Source: Fibrisoma montanum (lineage in GTDB: Bacteria; Bacteroidota; Bacteroidia; Cytophagales; Spirosomataceae). Taken from it: a stretch of 64,000 nucleotides of DNA. Positions 27,872 to 37,400 of the stretch are shown piece after piece. A program made the position numbers and the translations under genes. The stretch's first letter is position 1. Every line of letters starts with the position of its first letter. Below the pieces are notes generated by a model that had not been told where the DNA came from, did no database searches, and saw only the letters and a list, made by a program, of their open reading frames with translations. The DNA is taken from NCBI RefSeq assembly GCF_003583365.1, contig NZ_QXED01000003.1, forward strand, positions 682,001-746,000, given 5' to 3'.

Positions 27872-29719
27872 ATGTACCGGTTTGTTGTGTTCTATACCTG
27901 TCTGATCTCGCTTAGTTTCTTTATGGGGTCGCTGCTGGCGATGGCCGGGCCGCGTCCGGCTCAGCCGGGTTCGGGCGATCCGGACGACGCTTTTCTCCAA
28001 CAGATTGAACGGAGCGCCCCCGATCGTCGCATTCGATTGCTGCTGAATCACTTCCATTCGAGTCAGGCGTTTACAAAAAACCAGCCCCATGTTTTTCGGC
28101 TGCTCGACCGGGTCGATAGCCTGGGGCAAGCCCTCGACGACACACAACTAGGCGATTACGCATGGTTTCTGCGGGAGGCCGACGCCCACTTTCGCACCGC
28201 CAGTCACGCCCAGAATGCCGCCCTGATGCTGGCCGTCGGGCAGAAAGCCGAAGCCGCCGACAAACCACAGATTGCTGCTGTATGCCGACACATGGCCGGG
28301 CAGTATTTCTTTTTTAACGAAGACTACGGGAAAGCCTTCGAGCACCTGCTGGCGGCCAATGCCCGCTTTCGGGCCATCGGCTACGGCCACGTTCCTGGTA
28401 TTAGTCACTACCTCTACGAACTGGCCTTTGCCTACTTCCATTTCCAGGAATACAGTAAAGCCGTTACGCTGCTCAGCGACGCTGACCGGTATCCGGCTTT
28501 CAATGCCAATGAAGACATTCAGACTGCTAACACGCTGGGCATGGCCCATACCTGGCTGTTCTCGCTGGGCGATACCAACGCAGCCCGGCGGGCAGAGGGA
28601 AACTATCGGATAGCGCAGCATCGTGCCAGACTGCACCGCGACACCCTTTGGATTGGTATTGCGGCCGGCAACCTCGCCCGGCTATACATCAATCAGCAGC
28701 GATGGGCCGACGCCCTACCCGAATACCGCACCAGTTACCGGATTGGATTAACCTATGGGCAAAATCGGTCGCTGCCCGACAGTCCGGCTTTAGATTTGGC
28801 CGAAGCGCACCTTAACCTGGGGCAGTTGGACAGTACCCGCTACTACATGAAGCAGGCCCTGGTGTTTTTTCGGCGGGGGACTGAAGAAATCGAGCTGTCC
28901 AATGAATACTTCCAGCGCGACTACTGCAATGTAGCCAGAAAGTACTACCGGGCCATCGGCGATTTGCCCACTGCCTATCGCTACCTCGACAGCCTGAATA
29001 CGCTCAACCGAAATTTTAATAAGCGGCAGCGTTCCGAGCAGATTTCGCTGGTAAATCAGAAACTGATGATTCAGAAACACCAGTCGGATATGGATGCCCT
29101 CCAAACCGAGAAACAGGCCCAGCAAAACCGGTTCTGGATCGTAGGGGTGGCCCTGGCCCTGATGGCAGGCCTATTTTTCCGGCTCTATCAGTTGGCCCAG
29201 CTCAAACGGCGGCAGGAAAGGGTCATTAACGCCGAACGCGAACGTGTGCTGCGGTTAGAAAAAAAGTTGGTAGAGGAGCAGCTTCAGCAGGCCAATGCCG
29301 ATCTGAATGGCTTCATGGAGAACCTGCGGGAGAAAAATAAACTCATCGACGCCATCACGGCCGAACTCGCCCAACTCACCCCTGCCGATGGAGCAGACAA
29401 ACCCCTGCTGGAAACCCAGCGCCATCTGCTGCATTCGAGCCTGCTCACGCCCGACGACTGGTACGAGTTCCGTCAGCGGTTTGATCGGGTATATCCCCAC
29501 TTTTTCGAGCAACTTCACCAGCAGTTTGCCGGCATCAGTCCGGCCGAAGAGCGCCTGCTGGCCCTGTCAAAACTGCGGGTCGACACCCGCCAGATGAGCC
29601 GAATGCTGGGCATCTCGCCTGACTCGATCCACAAAACCCGCTACCGGCTGCGGAAAAAGTTGACTCAGAACGACCACTCCTCCTTACTGGATCTGCTCAA
29701 CGAGGCTTCAGGCGCATAA
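27872..29719 (+). CDS. TPR-domain transcriptional regulator with C-terminal helix-turn-helix
   Basis: 615 residues from ATG 27872 (an open frame extends to 27779, but 27872 gives a signal peptide, MYRFVVFYTCLISLSFFMGSLLA). A periplasmic part of tetratricopeptide-like helices (about 30-410) is followed by a membrane segment (about 420-442, FWIVGVALALMAGLFFRLYQL), a coiled coil (about 443-500) and a LuxR-type helix-turn-helix (ISPAEERLLALSKLRVDTRQMSRMLGISPDSIHKTRYRLRKKL). This architecture is common in Bacteroidota as a one-component regulator that reads an envelope signal and binds DNA directly. It sits 238 nt upstream of an ABM-like gene on the same strand, the likeliest local target. Confidence 0.85.
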   Translation: MYRFVVFYTCLISLSFFMGSLLAMAGPRPAQPGSGDPDDAFLQQIERSAPDRRIRLLLNHFHSSQAFTKNQPHVFRLLDRVDSLGQALDDTQLGDYAWFLREADAHFRTASHAQNAALMLAVGQKAEAADKPQIAAVCRHMAGQYFFFNEDYGKAFEHLLAANARFRAIGYGHVPGISHYLYELAFAYFHFQEYSKAVTLLSDADRYPAFNANEDIQTANTLGMAHTWLFSLGDTNAARRAEGNYRIAQHRARLHRDTLWIGIAAGNLARLYINQQRWADALPEYRTSYRIGLTYGQNRSLPDSPALDLAEAHLNLGQLDSTRYYMKQALVFFRRGTEEIELSNEYFQRDYCNVARKYYRAIGDLPTAYRYLDSLNTLNRNFNKRQRSEQISLVNQKLMIQKHQSDMDALQTEKQAQQNRFWIVGVALALMAGLFFRLYQLAQLKRRQERVINAERERVLRLEKKLVEEQLQQANADLNGFMENLREKNKLIDAITAELAQLTPADGADKPLLETQRHLLHSSLLTPDDWYEFRQRFDRVYPHFFEQLHQQFAGISPAEERLLALSKLRVDTRQMSRMLGISPDSIHKTRYRLRKKLTQNDHSSLLDLLNEASGA

Positions 29720-29749
29720 AATAGCCATTCATTATCAGCGTCTTATGAT

Positions 29750-29773
29750 TTTGTCCAGACGTTTGTCCAGACG
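29750..29773 (+). repeat. Tandem 12-bp direct repeat upstream of ABM-like gene
   Basis: TTTGTCCAGACG occurs twice without a gap (29750-29761 and 29762-29773), just after the TPR-regulator stop and followed by CTTTTTT. Two identical 12-mers spaced about one helical turn are typical of a regulator binding site; a related but degraded sequence lies near 30515-30540. Confidence 0.5.
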
Positions 29774-29957
29774 CTTTTTTGGCTGTAGAGAGGGAAGAGG
29801 TTTGTTTTGACACATCAACATAACCTTGAGTCGCATGAACGCTTCTTTACCTAATCCCGGAGCCGCAGTAGCCTTTGTTTTTCCGTAAACTGAATTAGTT
29901 GATCAGGTCGCGTCTTACCCAATAATTCACAGTACTTATTTTTAAAACATTACTACT

Positions 29958-30245
29958 ATGTACGCACGTATTGTTCGCGCTTCGCTGACGGCTGAGACGG
30001 CCGAGGAAGCTGTTACGTATTTTCAGGACACCGTACTGCCTGCCCTCAAGCAACATGCCGGGTTTGCCTTCGGTTATTGCTTCTATGCGCCGGCGGATCA
30101 TCATGCCCTGATGATATCGGTTTGGGAATCGGAGGAAGCCCGTCTTAGTGCGGAAACCAGTGGTTTACTCCGTCAGGCAGTCAGTCACCTGAGCGATTAC
30201 TTCAACGGCAAACCCACCGTGGACTATTATCAGGTGGCGGTTTAG
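29958..30245 (+). CDS. Small ABM-like (dimeric alpha/beta-barrel) protein, paralogue of 20592
   Basis: 95 residues, start MYARIVRASLTAETAEEAV, then VLPALKQHAGFAFGYCFY, MISVWESEEARLSAE and a last strand VDYYQVAV. It matches the protein at 20592-20888 along its full length and has the same antibiotic biosynthesis monooxygenase-like layout. It lies after a TPR-HTH regulator, just as its paralogue lies after an HTCS. Preceded by a 238-nt leader with a tandem 12-mer and followed by a strong hairpin, so it is probably transcribed alone. Function unknown. Confidence 0.75.
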   Translation: MYARIVRASLTAETAEEAVTYFQDTVLPALKQHAGFAFGYCFYAPADHHALMISVWESEEARLSAETSGLLRQAVSHLSDYFNGKPTVDYYQVAV

Positions 30246-30293
30246 ACTGGCTCGTCCGATCTCTTTGCGTTTACGCGTAAATTGCGGTCTGGG

Positions 30294-30322
30294 GCACGAC
30301 TGACCAACCTGGTCAGTCGTGC
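30294..30322 (+). terminator. Perfect 13-bp hairpin downstream of the ABM-like gene
   Basis: GCACGACTGACCA (30294-30306) pairs exactly with 30310-30322 across a 3-nt loop. It begins 49 nt after the stop. Only a weak T stretch follows, but stem length and position favour a transcription end. Confidence 0.6.
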
Positions 30323-31155
30323 TCACTATTTAACCTTGTCGGGCACAGCAGTTGGCCAATGACAGTATTCAAGCCAAAAAAAGTTCGGGCTGAACGGCCC
30401 GCCGAGTTACTCCACAACGCAGGTATCCATTGATGTACCCCCAAAGACTACGGGTCAACTGCGCAAGATGCGAAGCCAGATTGCCTTAATGACTTCTATT
30501 AATCAGTGGGTTACAATTTTATCCAAATGCTTTTTCTGGCTTAGCGGGAGCGTCGGCTTGTTTTAAGGTATTAACAAAAGCCTCATGTACCCATGAAATG
30601 CTTCCAACCTGGAACATACGTACTAAAATTGAGACAGTTGTAATAGACCTTCTGCCAGCCCTCTGGTCAATTTTACACCTGTCAAACCACCGACCTGGCC
30701 CTGACTCATAAGCTCATCCGGTGGCGTGCTCCATTACGGTTTCATCCTAACTTCATCACCCATGTTATTTTCTCTACTTCTTGCCAGCAGCAGGATTACT
30801 ACGACGCGCTTTGGCCTTCCGTTAAGAGCTGGTAATTGATATAGACCATGCCACCAGCCAGTATATAGAACACCTCCTTTAACGTACCGGCTTAATAATT
30901 CACTGCCCGCTAATCTTAGCCTGTTACGTTACGTCAACCATTTGGCTTTACTTTTAATCATATATGAGCTAAACGGACAACTATTAATTTAAAAATAGAA
31001 AAATTCAAGAATTTATCGAAATACGAACATCCGCCATAAACTTTGAAACGTATATATGGTTAATCAGGTGTAAACCATAACGCATCTACTTGTAAATAAG
31101 TAAGAAACGTAAATCGACCTGTCGAATATATTGATTGATCGTACCCACTGTAACC
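30323..31155. other. Gene-free stretch with a decayed copy of an upstream intergenic region
   Basis: No convincing gene in about 830 nt. Bases about 30480-30604 resemble 29722-29848 (shared words ATCAG, ATTTT-TCCA, GCTTTTT-GGCT, GGGA, TTGTTTT, CATGAA-GCTTC, in order), so the region after the TPR regulator seems duplicated on the far side of the ABM-like gene and has since decayed. A frame running from about 30390 to a stop near 30565 (VPPKTTGQLRKMRSQIAL, hydrophobic end) has no start and no recognised family. From 30890 the sequence is AT-rich, as expected for a promoter region of the next gene. Confidence 0.5.
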
Positions 31156-31533
31156 ATGAAACGTACACACTCACTTTCTTCTCAGCAAGATACCGGCCGT
31201 ATCGATCAGACCCTTTCTCAATGGCTGGTTGAAGCGAGTCAGTTTTACCGGGTGTATGGGCTGGCCTTCCAGCGATTTGGCCACCAGATGTCCAGCCGTT
31301 CAGGGTGGACAGGACGGATCCTGCTGCTGAACGATAGAGATCTATCCGTCTCATTAGCCCAGATGCATCAGCAGGTTAAAGCAAGGCTGGCATTAATTGA
31401 CCAGCGTTCGCTCTCTACAACTGGTTTTCCGCCGGCAGACTGGGGTGTTCTGCCCATCCAGACCCGACAATTGAAAGTATTTACCCAGCAGCTGCTGCTT
31501 ATGCTGGCTCGCACGCAACTACCACAGGCATGA
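31156..31533 (+). CDS. Small helical protein of unknown function
   Basis: 125 residues from ATG 31156. No signal peptide, membrane segment or known motif. It appears all-helical and Gln/Leu/Arg-rich (TLSQWLVEASQFYRVYGLAFQRF, LAQMHQQVKARLALIDQ, LKVFTQQLLLMLARTQ), so a coiled-coil or regulatory role is conceivable. It stands alone, with 900 nt of gene-free DNA upstream and 233 nt downstream. Codon use looks like its neighbours, which supports it as real, but no family was recognised. Confidence 0.55.
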   Translation: MKRTHSLSSQQDTGRIDQTLSQWLVEASQFYRVYGLAFQRFGHQMSSRSGWTGRILLLNDRDLSVSLAQMHQQVKARLALIDQRSLSTTGFPPADWGVLPIQTRQLKVFTQQLLLMLARTQLPQA

Positions 31534-31766
31534 ACCCAGCCCGGTAGTTATCCGTCGTTTTCTTAGTTAGTATACTGATCGAGGTCTTCAAGGCGATTCT
31601 ATATCGGCATACAGCCGTCTCTGGTTTTGTCTGCCCCGTCAGTCCGCGGTTTATTGACCAGTGAGTAGTTTGATAGGATTGTGCAATGAGCTGATATAAT
31701 CGCTCAATTAGGGTTTGAACTAAACAAACAATCTTTGTGACAAATCCAATTTAACTATTCTACAAC

Positions 31767-33290
31767 ATGGACGTACTAGAAGCCCCCAGCAAGATTCTGC
31801 CCCGGCCGATGTTCAAGACCCAATACGAAAACTACATTGGTGGTAAGTGGGTCGCTCCCGTAGATGGTGAGTATTTCGCCAATCACTCACCGGTCGACAA
31901 CAGCCTCATCGCTCGTGTGCCCCGCTCAAAAGCGGCTGATATTGAGCTGGCTCTGGATGCCGCCCACAAAGCCTTCGCGTCGTGGTCCAAAACCTCGGCG
32001 ACGGAGCGCAGTAACCTGCTGCTGAAGATTGCCGACGTCATCGACCAGAACCTGGAGTTTCTGGCTCGGGTCGAAACGGTAGAAAACGGTAAAGCCGTTC
32101 GCGAAACGATGGCCGCCGACCTGCCCCTGGTCGTTGACCACTTCCGGTATTTCGCCGGGGTGATCCGCGCCGAAGAGGGTTCCATTGCCGAACTGGACAG
32201 CACCACCGTATCGATGATCATCAAAGAGCCGATCGGCGTGGTGGGCCAGATTATTCCCTGGAATTTCCCGCTGCTGATGGCCACCTGGAAACTGGCTCCG
32301 GCCCTGGCTGCCGGCTGCTGCGTAGTGATGAAGCCCGCCGAGCAGACTCCGACCTCCATTCTGGTTTTGATGGAGCTGCTCGAAGGCCTGATTCCGCCGG
32401 GTGTGGTCAACATCGTCAACGGGTTTGGTCCGGAGGCCGGCAAGCCACTGGCGCAGTCGAAGCGCGTGGCTAAGGTAGCCTTCACGGGCGAAACCACGAC
32501 GGGCCGTCTGATTATGCAGTACGCGTCGGAAAACCTCATTCCGGTTACGATGGAGCTGGGTGGTAAGTCGCCGAACATCTTTATGGAATCGGTCGCCGAC
32601 GCCGACGATGAGTTCTTCGACAAGTGCGTGGAAGGGGCCGTGATGTTTGCCCTGAACCAGGGCGAAGTCTGCACCTGCCCGTCGCGGATGCTGATCCACG
32701 AGAAAGCGTACGATCGTTTCATCGAGCGGGTCATTCAGCGTACGGAAGCCATCAAACTGGGCCACCCACTGGACCCGGATACGATGATGGGGGCGCAGGC
32801 TTCGAACGACCAGTATGAAAAGATTCTGTCGTACATCGACATCGGCAAGAAAGAGGGTGCCGAGGTGCTGACAGGTGGCGGTCCGGCTACGTTGAACGGC
32901 GGTCTGGAGCAGGGCTACTACATCCAGCCGACGATCTTCAAGGGTCACAACAAGATGCGCGTCTTCCAGGAAGAGATCTTCGGCCCGGTCGTTTCGGTAA
33001 CGACCTTCAAAAATGCGGAAGAAGCGCTTGAGATCGCTAACGACACGATGTATGGTCTGGGGGCCGGCTTCTGGTCGCGCGATGCGCACGAGCTGTACCA
33101 GATTCCGCGGGCCATCCAGGCGGGTCGGGTGTGGGTCAACTGCTACCACCAGTATCCGGCCCACGCTCCGTTCGGCGGGTACAAGAAATCGGGTTTTGGC
33201 CGGGAGAACCACCACATGATGCTGAATCACTATCGGCAGACGAAGAACCTGCTGATTTCGTACAGCAAGAGTAAGCTTGGTTTCTTTTAA
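31767..33290 (+). CDS. Aldehyde dehydrogenase, AcoD/ExaC (acetaldehyde) type
   Basis: 507 residues. NAD(P)-dependent oxidation of an aldehyde, probably acetaldehyde or a similar short aldehyde, to the acid. Hallmarks: [26 protein letters not shown] (cofactor loop with the catalytic Asn), [13 protein letters not shown] (general base Glu), and the catalytic cysteine at residue 302 in [11 protein letters not shown], a motif with an extra Cys typical of the AcoD/ExaC subgroup. The next gene encodes a DUF779 protein, the usual partner of this subgroup, which backs the assignment. Separated from it by an inverted-repeat spacer of 85 nt. No regulator adjoins; an AraC/YqhC-like gene lies at 10601. 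Confidence 0.95.
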   Translation: MDVLEAPSKILPRPMFKTQYENYIGGKWVAPVDGEYFANHSPVDNSLIARVPRSKAADIELALDAAHKAFASWSKTSATERSNLLLKIADVIDQNLEFLARVETVENGKAVRETMAADLPLVVDHFRYFAGVIRAEEGSIAELDSTTVSMIIKEPIGVVGQIIPWNFPLLMATWKLAPALAAGCCVVMKPAEQTPTSILVLMELLEGLIPPGVVNIVNGFGPEAGKPLAQSKRVAKVAFTGETTTGRLIMQYASENLIPVTMELGGKSPNIFMESVADADDEFFDKCVEGAVMFALNQGEVCTCPSRMLIHEKAYDRFIERVIQRTEAIKLGHPLDPDTMMGAQASNDQYEKILSYIDIGKKEGAEVLTGGGPATLNGGLEQGYYIQPTIFKGHNKMRVFQEEIFGPVVSVTTFKNAEEALEIANDTMYGLGAGFWSRDAHELYQIPRAIQAGRVWVNCYHQYPAHAPFGGYKKSGFGRENHHMMLNHYRQTKNLLISYSKSKLGFF

Positions 33291-33302
33291 ACAGGCGGAA
33301 GG

Positions 33303-33369
33303 GGGAGAAAAGGAGGAGGGAGAACAGAATTCAATCCCTTTCCTACCTCTCCTTTCCTCCTTTTCTCCC
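33303..33369 (+). repeat. Intra-operon inverted repeat between aldehyde dehydrogenase and DUF779 gene
   Basis: Purine-only GGGAGAAAAGGAGGA (33303-33317) pairs exactly with pyrimidine-only 33355-33369; additional matching around GAATTC at the centre gives a near-continuous hairpin. The right arm ends 6 nt before the ATG at 33376, so in mRNA the ribosome landing site of the DUF779 gene sits at the foot of the stem. Confidence 0.85.
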
Positions 33370-33375
33370 TTCATT

Positions 33376-33759
33376 ATGACTTCCCAAACCATTTCCCGCG
33401 TCGATGTGACGCCCGCTGCGGCTGAGATCATCCACAAACTGCACGACCAGCACGGTCCGCTGATGTTCCACCAGAGCGGAGGCTGCTGCGACGGCTCTTC
33501 GCCGATGTGCTTTCCCAAAGGTGACTTCATCATCGGCTCGTCGGACGTATGGCTGGGTCAGATTGAAGGGTGTGATTTCTGGATGTCGGAAGACCAGTTT
33601 GAGTACTGGAAACATACGCACCTCACCGTCGACGTAACACCCGGACGGGGGGCCAGTTTCTCCCTTGAAATTCCGCTCGGCATTCGCTTCATTATCCGGT
33701 CACGGTTATTTGACTACGAAGAACTCGAGCACCTGACTCCCACGCACATGGGAGAATAA
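33376..33759 (+). CDS. DUF779 family protein (aldehyde dehydrogenase partner)
   Basis: 127 residues from ATG 33376. Family signatures: VTPAAAEIIHKLHDQHGPLMFHQSGGCCDGSSPMCFP with a clustered Cys motif, then DVWLGQIEGCDFWMS and RGASFSLEIPLGIRFIIRSRLF. DUF779 genes follow AcoD/ExaC-type aldehyde dehydrogenases in many bacteria; a role as an accessory or metal-binding protein is suspected, not established. Cotranscription with the upstream dehydrogenase is likely and ends at the strong terminator 7 nt after the stop. Confidence 0.92.
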   Translation: MTSQTISRVDVTPAAAEIIHKLHDQHGPLMFHQSGGCCDGSSPMCFPKGDFIIGSSDVWLGQIEGCDFWMSEDQFEYWKHTHLTVDVTPGRGASFSLEIPLGIRFIIRSRLFDYEELEHLTPTHMGE

Positions 33760-33766
33760 GACAAAG

Positions 33767-33791
33767 GCACGCGAACCGGCGTGCTTTTTTT
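33767..33791 (+). terminator. Intrinsic terminator after DUF779 gene
   Basis: GCACGC (33767-33772) pairs with GCGTGC (33779-33784) across a 6-nt loop and is followed by seven Ts. It closes the aldehyde dehydrogenase operon. Confidence 0.85.
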
Positions 33792-33827
33792 GTACTACCC
33801 TGGTGGGATGAGGCCGTAATTTCTCGT

Positions 33828-34403
33828 ATGTTTCGCCAGGCGGTTCTGGCTGGCTGTGGTATGTGGGCAAACGAATTAATTCTTATTACGCTGCTGTGGC
33901 TGAGTCCCTTCAAACAGGCAGCCCCGACGGGGCAGGTTCTGGAACATGCCGTTACGTTCAGGATAAAGAACGCCGGCCTGACGGTCAATGGCTCTTTCTC
34001 CGATCTGAAAGCCAGCGTTCGGTTTAATCCGGACCACCCGACCGATAGCCAGCTCAGTGCCTCGGTGGGCGTAGCCAGCATCCGCACGGGCCTGTTTCCC
34101 CGCGACAGCCACCTTCAGAGTAAGGCGTATTTCGACGCCGAAACGTACCCGCGCATGCTGATGCAGTCTACGCGCATCCGGCGGGTCAACGAAACCAGTT
34201 TTGTGGGCACCTTCAACCTGACGATCCGGGGCGTTACCCGGCCCATCGACGTACCGTTCACCTACACCCAGGCAGACGGTCGCGGTACGTTCACGGGTCA
34301 GTTTACCATCAACCGGCTCGATTTCGGCGTTGGCAATAAGAGCTGGCTGCTCAGCGAGGAGGTTCGCGTAACCATCCAGCTGATCACCAGTCTTACCACC
34401 TGA
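33828..34403 (+). CDS. YceI-family protein
   Basis: 191 residues. A hydrophobic N-terminal segment (LILITLLWLSPFKQA) probably acts as a signal peptide; an internal Met at codon 12 would shorten it. The rest is a YceI lipocalin-like barrel: FRIKNAGLTVNGSFSDLKASVRF, then LSASVGVASIRTG, HLQSKAYFDAETYPRML, GTFNLTIRGVTRPIDVPFTY and INRLDFGVG. The family binds isoprenoid-type lipids in the periplasm; in Bacteroidota the role is unknown. It converges on the treY-malQ gene with a 13-nt gap. Confidence 0.9.
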   Translation: MFRQAVLAGCGMWANELILITLLWLSPFKQAAPTGQVLEHAVTFRIKNAGLTVNGSFSDLKASVRFNPDHPTDSQLSASVGVASIRTGLFPRDSHLQSKAYFDAETYPRMLMQSTRIRRVNETSFVGTFNLTIRGVTRPIDVPFTYTQADGRGTFTGQFTINRLDFGVGNKSWLLSEEVRVTIQLITSLTT

Positions 34404-34416
34404 CTCCTCTGCTTCC

Positions 34417-37400
34417 TCAGCGATTGTACAACTCGGTCCACTGTCTGAGCTGCTGTTCAGCCGCAGTCGTTAGCTGGCCGGGCGTCAGTCGCCACAGCCA
34501 GTTGTGCTCCGAAGAGCCGGGTGTGTTCAGCCGGGCAGTTTCATCCAGCCCCAACACGTCCTGAATGGGCAGAATGGCCGTCTGAGCGATTGAACCGTAG
34601 GCCAGTCGGGCCAGCACCAGATGACTGGTTTTCTCCGTCACCGACAGGCCCGTGTACTGCTCCAGTTGCTTCCGATACGCTTTGGCGTTTTCCTTGAACC
34701 AGCCCCGCGTGGTGTTGTTATCGTGGGTTCCGGTGTAGGCAATACACGTCGGCGTAGTGAAATTATGCGGAATGTAGAGCGACTCCGGCATGGTATCGCC
34801 AAACGCAAACTGGAGCACCCGCATACCGGGAAAGGCAAACATATCGCGTAATTCATAAACCGGTTCATCGATGTCGCCCAGGTCTTCGGCAATGAAGGGC
34901 AGATCACCGATCTCGTCCAGGAGCACCTGGAAAAACTCGGCGCGGGGGCCACGCTTCCACTGGCCATTACGAGCCGTTTTCTCTCCCGCCGGCACTTCCC
35001 AGAAGTCAGCAAACGCCCGGAAGTGATCCAGCCGAACCACATCGTACAGCTCCAGGTTTTTCCGCACCCGGTTGATCCACCAGTCGTACTGGCGCGCTTT
35101 CAGGACGTCCCAGCGGTAGGTCGGCATCCCCCACAACTGCCCGTCTTCGCTGAAATAATCAGGGGGCACCCCCGCCACGCCGGTCATGTTTCCTTCGTCA
35201 TCCAGGCAGAAAATATCGGGGTTCGACCAGACGTCGACCGAATCGTAACTGACATAAAACGGCAGGTCGCCGAAGATCCGGATGCCGAGGTTATTACAGT
35301 ACGTTTTCAGGTCGCTCCACTGCCGGAAGAACAGGAATTGCAGCCATTTCACTTTGTTCAGGGCTTCGGCGGCTTCGGTTACGACCTGAGCCAGGGCATC
35401 CAGCTGCCGTAATTTATACTCATCCGGCCACGTGAACCAGGGCTGTTTATCGTGGCGCAGTTTCAGCACGACGTAGAGCGCATAATCGTCCAGCCAGGCA
35501 GCCTCCCGTTCGCAGAACTGCCGGAACGGCTGGTGCAGGTGGGCCGCTTTTCCCTGCTGGTAGTGCTGCCAGGCTTTTTCGAACAGTTCATCGCGGATGC
35601 GCTCGGCAGCGGTAAAATCAGCCTGACTCTGAACCGGCAGCTGGTACCGTTTCAAGTCCGCCGGATCGATTAATCCGTCGGCCGCCAGCAGTTCCGGACT
35701 GATCAGCAACGTATTGCCGCCCATGCTGGAGATGGCGCTGTAGGGCGAATGGCCCTGCCGGTCTTCGGTTGGGCTGAGCGGCAGCAACTGCCAGTACGTT
35801 TGTCGGCTGCGGCTCAGAAACTCGGCAAACGCCTTGGCTTCCGGGCCAACATCCCCTACCCCAAACGCCGACGGCAGCGACGTAACGGCCAGCAGAACCC
35901 CCGCATTCCGGTCTTTCGGCTGTCGTTGCAGTTTGAGTACAGCCAGCGGCAACGGTCCAACGATGTCCTGCATGGCAATACCCTGATCAACGGTACCCGT
36001 CGTTTTCAGCCAAAGATGCTCCCAAGCAGCGGGGGCATCATCCGGCAGCAAAATCCGGGTATCTTTCCAGTCGAGCGCCGGAATCTCCGTTTTCTGCCGT
36101 CGGCTCAGGTCTGCCAGGTGGAGGGGCACGACCGTTACGTACCACTGCTGCGCGTGCTTCCGGGCAAACGCCATGACGTAGTCTTTGTACTGACCCGCCA
36201 CCTGAAGCGGGATGTAGTCGCCCTCGGCGAACAGGTCAGCGGCCAGTTTCCGCTCGTTCAGCAGCGTGTGTACGAGCCAGAGTTTGATGCGGGCGTCGAA
36301 GCGGTTATCCCACAAGTCCTGCAAGAGGTCCGCCGGTTTATCCTCGGCACGGGCTTCGAGTTCGTCGAGCCACCGTTCACGCTGGTCGTAACCAACAGCC
36401 CGCCGGTTGTCGGGATCAACCAGGCTGAAATCCCACAATTCGGTGCCCTGATATACGTCGGGTACACCGGGGCAGGTAAACTTGAGCAATACCTGCGACA
36501 GGGAGTTGACGACCCCGAAATCGGCTACTTTCCGGTGAAACGTTTCAAAGGTTTTCCAGAAGGGCCGTTTTTTATCCAGCAGGCCCACGGCAAACGCCTT
36601 GGCCGCGTTTTCGTAGGCTTCGTTAGGTGTTGTCCAGTTGGAATGCCGCTTGGCTTCACGCAGCGCTTTTTCGAGATACTGCTGGATACGATTGGCATAG
36701 TCATCGTCGTCCTGATTCGGCATCCGGTAGGTACCGATCAGGGTCTGGTAGATAAAATACTCGTCGTTGGCATCGGGACCATCCGTCTGCTTCAGGTCAG
36801 CATTCAGCTTCTGCCATTCCGGAATGGACTTGACCCACTCCTCGGCTAGATCCGTCAGCACGTTCAGGCGGGCGCGGGCGTCCTCACCGCGTTTGGTGTC
36901 GTGCGTCGACGTACCGTTGATGGACAATGGCCAGTTTTTCTGACGCTCCTGCATCGTCCGGTGAAACTCGTCGGGCGAGATGCCGAAAACCTCGGGCGAA
37001 TCGCCTACCTCGTTATGCCCGACGAATCGGTTGTAGGTGTACATCAGCGTATCTTCCACGCCCTTGGCCATCAGCGGACCGGTAAACTGCATGCACCGCT
37101 GGTAGAATCGGGCCACCCGGCGGTTATAGTCTTCGTCGCCACCCAGAGGTTTGTTCAGCAGCACCGTTTCGAGCACATCAACGGCCAGGGCCAGGGGCTT
37201 GTCGGTAGCCGGCGGCACAACGGCAATGGGGGTAGTTACGGGTTCGCTTTCCCGGATGCTGGCCAGTATGGCCTGCACGGCCTGCGTTTCTTCTTCGCCC
37301 AGCGGAAAGTCGTTGGCGTAGTAGCGGTAAACCGGGCAGCGAATCAGAAATTCGCCGATGGCGTGCTTCAACACCTCCGGGTTCACGGCCGTTTCGTCGT

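Noticed and set aside
30359-30430. 23-codon ORF starting at 30359
   Set aside because: Too short, no ribosome site or family evidence, and partly overlapped by another unsupported frame.
31671-31702. E. coli-like TTG...TATAAT promoter upstream of aldehyde dehydrogenase
   Set aside because: The spacing is only about 10 nt, and Bacteroidota primary sigma factors use a different consensus.
31926-33533. 535-codon open frame on the minus strand
   Set aside because: It is opposite aldehyde dehydrogenase and has no recognisable domain; long antisense frames are common in GC-rich genes.
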